A DNA stretch of 11,956 bases, from contig CALXTZ010000039.1 in assembly GCA_944391545.1 (NCBI GenBank), forward strand, positions 1-11,956, given 5' to 3'. The position numbers were made by a program, and so were the translations under genes. The DNA comes from an uncultured Alphaproteobacteria bacterium (GTDB lineage Bacteria > Pseudomonadota > Alphaproteobacteria > CAAHEQ01 > UBA3637). The notes under the pieces are model-generated. The model made no database searches. It worked only from the letters and a program-made list of their open reading frames with translations, and was not told the origin of the DNA. Each line of letters opens with the position of its first letter. Position 1 is the first letter of the stretch. This document shows, one piece after another, positions 7,218 through 11,956 of the stretch.

Positions 7218-7546
7218 CGCAAACGAATGCCCTTTCTTATATGCTTTCGCAAATATCGCCTTGGACCGGCGTCGGTTTGTTTTTATTCGGCATGATTGTC
7301 GGTGCGATATTTGCTTATTCTCAATGGAAAACCGTTGTACGCGTCACTCAAATGGAAAAAATGAAGCTTTATTTGTTTTCGACAGCTTTGGTTCGATTTA
7401 TCGTCTTTTTTATCGCCTTGATGTGGGTTGCGTATCCCGATAAAAACATCGTCAAAATTATCATTTTCTTTATCGGCTTTATGGTTATACGCGTTATTGC
7501 CACCAAAAAGGTCAAAAAAATGCTGCGGGAGAAAAAACATGTTTGA
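7214..7546 (+). CDS. atpR: AtpR, membrane protein specific to N-type ATPase operons
   Basis: A 110-residue protein with three predicted transmembrane helices (about residues 17-36, 52-73 and 79-97) and a strongly basic C-terminal tail (KKVKKMLREKKH). Two arginines lie in or at the edge of the membrane helices: Arg61 within the second and Arg93 in the third. From memory, conserved membrane arginines in AtpR have been proposed to pair with the ion-binding carboxylates of the c subunit during ring assembly; the sequence fits that idea but does not prove it. Its ATG overlaps the atpQ stop, and its stop lies inside the first codons of atpB, so the three genes form a translationally coupled run. 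The protein has no clear counterpart in ordinary F-ATPase operons. Confidence 0.85.
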   Translation: MTQTNALSYMLSQISPWTGVGLFLFGMIVGAIFAYSQWKTVVRVTQMEKMKLYLFSTALVRFIVFFIALMWVAYPDKNIVKIIIFFIGFMVIRVIATKKVKKMLREKKHV

Positions 7547-8234
7547 AAATTATGATACAATGATTGTTTTTCACCTGTTTGACCTGCCGATTAACGTCAC
7601 GATTTTTTCAAGTTGGATTGTCATGGCGGTTTTAATGGTTTTTTCGTTTTTGGCAACTCGGTTTTTAAGCGATGATATTCAAACATCCAGATGGCAAACA
7701 TTGATGGAAATGGTTGTGGTGTGGTTGCGCAAAGAAATCAAGGATACCAGCAACGACAATCCGGCCAAATATCTAGGGTTGGGCATCGGGTTGTTTATGT
7801 TTATCCTGGTCAGCAACTTTTTAACGATTTTTCCATGGTTTCAACCGCCGACAGCCTCCTTAAGCACGACGATTGCTTTTGCTTTGGTTGTCTTTTGCGC
7901 CATTCCCTACCATGCCGTTCAAAACGCAGGCATCTTGGGGTATTTAAAAAAGTTCATAGATCCCTCCCCGATTATGTTGCCGATGAATCTATTCAGCGAA
8001 TTTGCCTCAACCTTTTCGATGGCGCTTCGTTTGTACGGCAATATGTTAAGCGGCGTGATGTTTGCCAGCATCTTAACATCATTCGTTCCGTTATTATTAC
8101 CGCTTTCGATGCAGGTATTGGGCTTGCTGACCGGTTCAATCCAAGCCTATATCTTTGCATTGCTGGCAATTGTTTATATGTCCAACGTCGGGCCGACAAC
8201 GCCCTATGTGGAAGAAGAAAGTCCAACTTATTAA
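7539..8234 (+). CDS. atpB: N-type ATPase Fo subunit a
   Basis: The 231-residue subunit a holds the two ion half-channels next to the c-ring. I chose the ATG at 7539 over an in-frame upstream start at 7428. It overlaps the atpR stop by eight bases, has a GGGAG ribosome site at 7527-7531, and gives the usual short N-terminus before the first helix. Five or so transmembrane helices can be seen. The essential Arg164 sits in FSMALRLYGNMLSG, where it faces the c-ring carboxylate. The following helix pair ends in SIQAYIFALLAIVYMSN, with the conserved Gln202. Short length is usual for N-type a subunits. The next gene is atpE after 15 bases. Confidence is high for the product and good for the start. 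Confidence 0.93.
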   Translation: MFENYDTMIVFHLFDLPINVTIFSSWIVMAVLMVFSFLATRFLSDDIQTSRWQTLMEMVVVWLRKEIKDTSNDNPAKYLGLGIGLFMFILVSNFLTIFPWFQPPTASLSTTIAFALVVFCAIPYHAVQNAGILGYLKKFIDPSPIMLPMNLFSEFASTFSMALRLYGNMLSGVMFASILTSFVPLLLPLSMQVLGLLTGSIQAYIFALLAIVYMSNVGPTTPYVEEESPTY

Positions 8235-8236
8235 AA

Positions 8237-8244
8237 AAGGAGAT
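8237..8244 (+). promoter_or_regulatory. Strong ribosome binding site of atpE
   Basis: AAGGAGAT, close to the full anti-Shine-Dalgarno match, lies six bases before the atpE start. It is the strongest site in the operon by eye. That suits the c subunit, which is needed in many copies per enzyme, whereas several neighbours rely on overlapping start and stop codons. Confidence 0.65.
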
Positions 8245-8249
8245 AAAAA

Positions 8250-8528
8250 ATGGATGCAATCAGTTTAATCGGTGCTTTTTCTGTGTTAGCCGCAGGTTTG
8301 TGCATGGGGATCGGCTCTTTAGGTTCTGCGGTCGGCGAAGGAAATGCAGCAGCGGCAGCTTTGCAGGCGATGGCTCAACAACCTGACGAAGCCAGCCGAA
8401 TCAGAAGCACTTTGTTTGTGACGATGGCAATGGTGGAAACAACGGCTTTGTATTCTTTGCTGATTTCGTTTTTAACATTTTATGCCAATCCGTTTTGGGA
8501 TTACGCTGTCGAAGCGGCAACAAAATAA
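8250..8528 (+). CDS. atpE: N-type ATPase Fo subunit c (rotor ring)
   Basis: A 92-residue hairpin of two membrane helices that forms the rotating ring. Helix 1 (about 5-40) contains the glycine-rich GIGSLGSAVGEGN stretch, then five alanines in a row (33-37). The polar loop is QQPDEASR (43-50). Helix 2 (about 52-80) carries the ion-binding Glu63 in AMVETTALYSL. Aligned with the Na+-binding c subunit of Ilyobacter, Gln32 becomes Glu30, Glu65 is Glu63, Ser66 is Thr64, Thr67 is Thr65 and Tyr70 is Tyr68. A second carboxylate in helix 1 is a known feature of N-type c subunits. The ETT motif would support Na+ coordination. However, the Burkholderia pseudomallei N-ATPase ring was reported to be proton-specific with 17 subunits, so the ion cannot be settled from sequence. 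Confidence 0.94.
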   Translation: MDAISLIGAFSVLAAGLCMGIGSLGSAVGEGNAAAAALQAMAQQPDEASRIRSTLFVTMAMVETTALYSLLISFLTFYANPFWDYAVEAATK

Positions 8529-8542
8529 GTTAAGGAGTTGTC

Positions 8543-9316
8543 ATGGGAATTGACACGTTTACGCTTGTGGCGCAGATTATTAATCTGGTGATTTTAATCT
8601 GGCTGTTGAAGCGGTTCTTATATACGCCGATTTTAAGGGCTGTTGATGCGCGGCAGGCTAAAATCGCCGAACGATTGAACACGGCGCGCGAACAGGCAGA
8701 TAAAGCCATTCAGCAACAACAACTTTATGAACAAAAAATCGACACGTTTGAAGCGGATCGCCAAAAAATGTTCGAAGAAGCCAGAAAAGAATCGGATCAT
8801 ATTAAAGAAGTGTTGTTAAGCGAAGCCAAAGAAGAAGTCACGAAATCGCGTAAACGTTGGCAAGAAGAGCTGATGAACGAAAAAAAGGCCTTTGACAACA
8901 ACCTGCGAAATTTAATTTTAGAACAATTTAAATTCTTTGCAGACCAATCCGTCAAACAAATGGCGGGTGTTTCTTTGCACGCGTTAATCGAAGACCAGTT
9001 TAAACGAAAATTGACGGCTTTGCCGGCCAAAGAAAAAAAGGCTTTTGCGGATCATATTCGGCAAGCCGGGCGCGTCGCTTTTATCAGTGCCGTCAAAATG
9101 ACGCCGGAACAGAAAAAAGAAATGGCTGCCTTTTTAACGGATGTCTTGGATATATCATCGGATGTTCGGTTTACGTTCAAAGAAGAGTCGGCTCTTTTAT
9201 CGGGCATCGAATTACAGGCCGGAGAACAAATTATGTCATGGAACATGCGTCAATATCTGGAACAGTTTGAAACGAATTTAGATACGGCGATGACGGGTCT
9301 GATTCAGCAAGAATAA
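8543..9316 (+). CDS. atpF: N-type ATPase stator subunit b with delta-like C-terminal region
   Basis: A 257-residue stator subunit, about 100 residues longer than an ordinary b. It starts with one membrane helix (about 6-24, LVAQIINLVILIWLLKRF), followed by a long charged coiled coil (about 35-135) that reaches from the membrane to F1. The C-terminal part (about 177-245) reads like the end of the delta subunit: FISAVKMTPEQKKEMAAFL, then VRFTFKEESALLSGIELQAG and a final short helix with MRQYLEQF. No separate delta gene (atpH) exists in the operon, so this part probably provides the link to the top of the alpha subunits. The start has AAGGAG at 8532-8537, five bases before the ATG. Gap to atpE is 14 bases and to atpA 11 bases. 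Confidence 0.92.
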   Translation: MGIDTFTLVAQIINLVILIWLLKRFLYTPILRAVDARQAKIAERLNTAREQADKAIQQQQLYEQKIDTFEADRQKMFEEARKESDHIKEVLLSEAKEEVTKSRKRWQEELMNEKKAFDNNLRNLILEQFKFFADQSVKQMAGVSLHALIEDQFKRKLTALPAKEKKAFADHIRQAGRVAFISAVKMTPEQKKEMAAFLTDVLDISSDVRFTFKEESALLSGIELQAGEQIMSWNMRQYLEQFETNLDTAMTGLIQQE

Positions 9317-9327
9317 AGGATGAAGAG

Positions 9328-10842
9328 ATGTTAAAAAAAGCCTCTGAAAAAGCAATGAATGCCATTGAAGAAAGCACCAAAAAAACCAAAGCGGCTTTGA
9401 AAAGTCAGGAAGTCAGCGAAATTCAATCTATTTCTGCCGGCACGGCCGTTCTGACGGGGCTTTCCAATGTCAAAATGGACGAAATGCTGTTGTTTCCGGG
9501 CAATGTTTCGGGGATGGTTCAAACCTTGTCCGATGATGCCGTCGGCGTCGTCTTTTTAGACAATCCCGATCATTTAAAGGCCGGCGACAAAGCCGTTCGA
9601 ACCAATCGAATTTTGGATATTCCGGTCAGCAATCAACTTTTGGGTCGTGTGATTGACCCGGTCGGCAAACCGTTGGACGGCAAAGGTGCCGTAGCGGCTA
9701 AAGAACGCCGTCCCATTGAACGCGAGGCTTATGCGATTATGGATCGAGCGCCGGTTGATCAACCGCTTCAAACCGGATTAAAAGCCATTGATTCGTTTAC
9801 GCCGATCGGGCGTGGTCAGCGGGAATTAATACTGGGCGACCGACAAACCGGGAAAACGGCGATTGCACTTGACACCATCATTAACCAAAAAAACACGGGC
9901 GTGATTTCCATTTATTGTGCTATCGGACAGCAGGCTGCGGCTGTGGCTCGGGTCATTGCGGACTTAAAAAAATACGATGTTTTACAAAATTGCATTGTCG
10001 TTGTCGCTTCGGGAGAAGACCAAGCCGGCATGCAATACATTGCGCCTTATGCGGCCACGACCATCGGCGAATTTTTCATGGAACAAGGCAAGGATGTTTT
10101 GATTGTTTATGATGACTTAACCAATCATGCGCGGGCTTATCGGCAAATGTCCCTGCTCTTGCGCCGACCCCCCGGACGAGAAGCTTATCCCGGTGACATT
10201 TTCTACATTCATTCGCGGTTATTGGAACGATCTACGCATTTGATTAAAAAGTTGGGCGGCGGATCGTTGACGGCTTTACCGATTGTGTCAACGGAAGCCG
10301 GCAATATCTCGGCCTATATTCCGACAAACATCATTTCCATCACGGACGGACAAATTTATTTATCGGCGTCTTTGTTCCAAAAAGGCACCATGCCGGCGAT
10401 TGATACCGGACGATCCGTGTCGCGGGTGGGCGGAGATGCCCAACTGCCGGCGTACCGATCTTTGGTGGGACCGTTGAAATTGTTTTATTCTCAATTCGAA
10501 GAATTGGAATCTTTTGCCAAATTCGGGACTCAAATGGACAAAGAAACCGAAGAACGGTTAAATCGCGGTCGGGCTATTCGCATGGTCATGGAGCAACGTC
10601 AGTTCCAACCGATGCAAGTGACGGATCAAATTGCGATTTTAATGACTACCAATGAAGGGTTGTTGGACGGCTTGGATACCGAAAAAAATAAAAAAGCCCA
10701 AGAAATCATTGCTTCTTTGATGAATACGGATTTCAAAGATATTGCCAAAGCTATTTTGGATCGCCAAAAATTGGATGATAAAACAAAGCAAAAAATGTTG
10801 ACGGCTTTTGAACGAGCGCTCAAACGGGAAAAGGTTATTTAA
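9328..10842 (+). CDS. atpA: N-type ATPase F1 alpha subunit
   Basis: The 504-residue non-catalytic alpha subunit that alternates with beta in the F1 ring. The first 25 residues are a basic amphipathic helix, the usual docking site for the stator. The barrel domain follows (TAVLTGLSNVKMDEML). The P-loop is GDRQTGKT (170-177), with the Gln-containing AIGQQ motif (198-202) in place of the catalytic Glu of beta. The Walker B strand is VLIVYDDLTNHA (Asp262-Asp263). The arginine finger lies in SVSRVGGDAQ (Arg366), which completes the catalytic site on the neighbouring beta. The C-terminal helical domain is complete. The start is supported by AAGGA at 9316-9320. It sits between b and gamma as expected for the N-type order, with one base before the atpG start. 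Confidence 0.95.
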   Translation: MLKKASEKAMNAIEESTKKTKAALKSQEVSEIQSISAGTAVLTGLSNVKMDEMLLFPGNVSGMVQTLSDDAVGVVFLDNPDHLKAGDKAVRTNRILDIPVSNQLLGRVIDPVGKPLDGKGAVAAKERRPIEREAYAIMDRAPVDQPLQTGLKAIDSFTPIGRGQRELILGDRQTGKTAIALDTIINQKNTGVISIYCAIGQQAAAVARVIADLKKYDVLQNCIVVVASGEDQAGMQYIAPYAATTIGEFFMEQGKDVLIVYDDLTNHARAYRQMSLLLRRPPGREAYPGDIFYIHSRLLERSTHLIKKLGGGSLTALPIVSTEAGNISAYIPTNIISITDGQIYLSASLFQKGTMPAIDTGRSVSRVGGDAQLPAYRSLVGPLKLFYSQFEELESFAKFGTQMDKETEERLNRGRAIRMVMEQRQFQPMQVTDQIAILMTTNEGLLDGLDTEKNKKAQEIIASLMNTDFKDIAKAILDRQKLDDKTKQKMLTAFERALKREKVI

Positions 10843-10843
10843 C

Positions 10844-11737
10844 ATGTCAATGGAATCGCTTTCGAAACGCATCAAAACAACCGAGGATTTGCGCAACATC
10901 GTCAGCACAATGAAATCTTTGTCCTCTGTCAGTATTTTGCAATACGAACAAGCGCAGAAATCTTTAATCGAATACACACATACGATTCGCAATGCGTTCC
11001 ATGCCTTGATTAAAACCAATGCCGTGTTTATTCCGGCACATGAACAGGCGCCGAAAACGCCTAAAACCATCGCGATTGTCATCGGTTCGGACAACGGATT
11101 GGTCGGCCGCTTTAACAAAGAAATCATGCAAACAGCCGCCCTTTCTTTAAAAGAAAAAGGCATTTCTCCGAAAGACGCCGTTTTCATCACCGTCGGTAAA
11201 CGCGTCGCAGCTTTGGCCGAACAACAGCAATACGACTTATTCGCCAAATACGCCGTTTCCAATTCGATTAAAGCCATCAACAGCATTGCTTCCACGGTTA
11301 TTGTGCGTATGGAAGAAGCAATGGAAAAAACAAAAGCGACTCGCGTTTTGTTGTTTTACCATAAACGACTCGCCAATCAACCGACCGAAATCGAACAAAT
11401 CACTTTACTGCCCTTTGCGCTTCAACAATACAAAAACTTAAAAAATGAACCCTGGCCGACCAATAATGTGCCATTGATTACGTTGAAACCGCAAGTTCTT
11501 GTTTCCAAGCTGATCCAAGAATATTTGATGATTGTTCTGTCCGGCGCGATTACCATGTCTTTGGCAGCCGAACATCATGCCCGCATGATTAACATGCAAA
11601 ACGCAGAAAAAAATATCGATGAAAGCTTGGAACAAATGAATTTGGAATTCCAGCAAAAGCGCCAAGAAGCTATTACGGAAGAGCTGATTGACGTGGTTTC
11701 CGGGTCCGAAGCTTTACAGGTTAAAAAAAGATCTTAA
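10844..11737 (+). CDS. atpG: N-type ATPase F1 gamma subunit
   Basis: The 297-residue gamma subunit is the central shaft that rotates inside the alpha/beta ring. The ATG at 10844 comes one base after the atpA stop. A longer in-frame start at 10808 would add 12 residues lying inside atpA and is unlikely; an ATG two codons further (10850) is also possible. The N-terminal helix has KRIKTTEDLRNIVSTMKSLS (8-27), the typical shaft start. The middle Rossmann-like domain has IVIGSDNGLVGRFNKEI (78-94), matching the SDKGLCGGFN motif of other gammas. The C-terminal helix carries AAEHHARMINMQNAEKNIDE and ITEELIDVVSGSEAL, both family hallmarks. It is the last gene of the N-ATPase set, as in other N-type operons. 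No obvious GC-rich terminator follows. Confidence 0.94.
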   Translation: MSMESLSKRIKTTEDLRNIVSTMKSLSSVSILQYEQAQKSLIEYTHTIRNAFHALIKTNAVFIPAHEQAPKTPKTIAIVIGSDNGLVGRFNKEIMQTAALSLKEKGISPKDAVFITVGKRVAALAEQQQYDLFAKYAVSNSIKAINSIASTVIVRMEEAMEKTKATRVLLFYHKRLANQPTEIEQITLLPFALQQYKNLKNEPWPTNNVPLITLKPQVLVSKLIQEYLMIVLSGAITMSLAAEHHARMINMQNAEKNIDESLEQMNLEFQQKRQEAITEELIDVVSGSEALQVKKRS

Positions 11738-11756
11738 AAAAAATTTTATAAAAATA

Positions 11757-11785
11757 TTGACAGAAATCAAAATGTATGCCATAGT
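11757..11785 (+). promoter_or_regulatory. Candidate promoter downstream of atpG
   Basis: A perfect TTGACA (11757-11762), 17 bases, then CATAGT (11780-11785; four of six match the -10 consensus) with an extended TG just before it (11777-11778). It lies in AT-rich DNA right after atpG. The predicted transcript start (near 11792) falls inside the open frame that begins at 11772, so either the promoter or that start codon may be wrong. Confidence 0.35.
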
Positions 11786-11956
11786 AGGTGCATGTGGTAT
11801 TGTGTTGCCACTTACATGGATTTATCTCCCTTATAAAAAAGTCCATGCATTCTGGAAAGAAGGGCTTTTTTCTCCCCCCCCCACTCACCGTCTTTTTCAA
11901 TACGCCCTTTGGTGGGCCTCTTTGTGCACCGTTTATTATGGATTACGTATAAATAA
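11772..11956 (+). CDS. Unidentified membrane protein, 3' end outside the window
   Basis: An open frame of 61 codons with no stop before the window ends. I do not recognise it. It begins with a hydrophobic stretch (MYAIVGACGIVLPLTWIYL, residues 1-19), followed by a basic and aromatic linker (KKVHAFWKEG), three prolines, and a second hydrophobic stretch (LFQYALWWASLCTVYYGLRI, 41-60). This makes a plausible two-helix start of a membrane protein. The three prolines are encoded by a run of nine C residues (11874-11882). No good ribosome site precedes the ATG. The frame is open further upstream with a TTG at 11757; GTG at 11802 and TTG at 11805 are other options. It lies 34 bases after atpG on the same strand, so it could be read through from the ATPase operon. 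The chance that it is a real gene is moderate. Confidence 0.45.
   Translation, partial: MYAIVGACGIVLPLTWIYLPYKKVHAFWKEGLFSPPPTHRLFQYALWWASLCTVYYGLRIN

Noticed and set aside
7428..7538. Upstream in-frame start for atpB at 7428
   Set aside because: It lies deep within atpR and adds 37 residues; the ATG at 7539 has a GGGAG site and fits the N-type a subunit.
7691..8386. 231-codon same-strand frame overlapping atpB and atpE
   Set aside because: It is in a different frame from the two confirmed subunits and shows no family motif.
10808..10843. Upstream start for atpG at 10808
   Set aside because: It lies inside the end of atpA and adds 12 residues unlike a gamma N-terminus; the ATG at 10844 directly follows the atpA stop.
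10639..11295. Long antisense open frame of 218 codons opposite atpA and atpG
   Set aside because: It overlaps two certain genes, has no recognisable domain and looks like a compositional shadow.
11815..11871. Hairpin (11815-11823 with 11839-11847) followed by a T run, considered as a terminator or small RNA
   Set aside because: The T run is about 19 bases after the stem, the stem has only nine pairs, and the region is open in a plausible coding frame.
1..11956. CRISPR arrays, insertion sequences, tRNA or rRNA genes, toxin-antitoxin pairs, phage genes
   Set aside because: Almost the whole window is covered by identified genes with gaps under about 70 bases, and no spaced repeats, transposase motifs or tRNA-like folds were seen.

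Overview
The window looks like chromosomal DNA from an uncultured or little-studied Alphaproteobacterium with moderate to slightly AT-leaning base composition (judged by eye). The main clue is the linked block of a DUF2155 secreted protein and MlaD/MCE-type proteins, an arrangement I know mainly from Alphaproteobacteria. The taxonomic call is inference.

Left part (1-5003). A 5'-truncated queA (tRNA queuosine synthesis) runs rightward and ends tail-to-tail with a leftward cluster; the two stop codons share the four bases TTAA. Read in its own direction, the leftward cluster is: a lipoprotein of the gamma-glutamyltransferase fold that has lost the family's catalytic motifs, two tandem MlaD-like MCE proteins, and the DUF2155 protein. 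All are envelope proteins, and the last three have overlapping start/stop codons. A BepA-like M48 metalloprotease with TPR repeats diverges from the head of this cluster across a gap of only 46 bases. Together this block looks devoted to outer-membrane and periplasm maintenance.

Right part (5020-11737). A good sigma-70 type promoter (TTGACG-N17-TATAAA) is followed by nine tightly packed genes in the order beta, epsilon, AtpQ, AtpR, a, c, b, alpha, gamma (atpDCQRBEFAG). This is the signature order of the N-type ('alternate') F1Fo ATPase, a laterally spread rotary ATPase family. There is no separate delta gene. The b subunit is 257 residues long, and its C-terminal third reads like the C-terminal part of delta, so it probably does delta's job. 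The c subunit has a carboxylate in each helix (E30 and E63, followed by T64-T65), which bears on whether the pump moves Na+ or H+.

Right edge (11738-11956). After atpG there is no clear GC-rich terminator. An open reading frame with two hydrophobic segments starts at 11772 and runs off the window. It contains a run of nine C residues. I do not recognise it.

The most notable items are the complete N-ATPase operon and its ion-binding residues, the b-delta fusion, the degenerate GGT-like lipoprotein, and the truncated membrane ORF with its C9 tract. I found no wholly new system: no CRISPR array, insertion sequence, phage gene, tRNA or rRNA.
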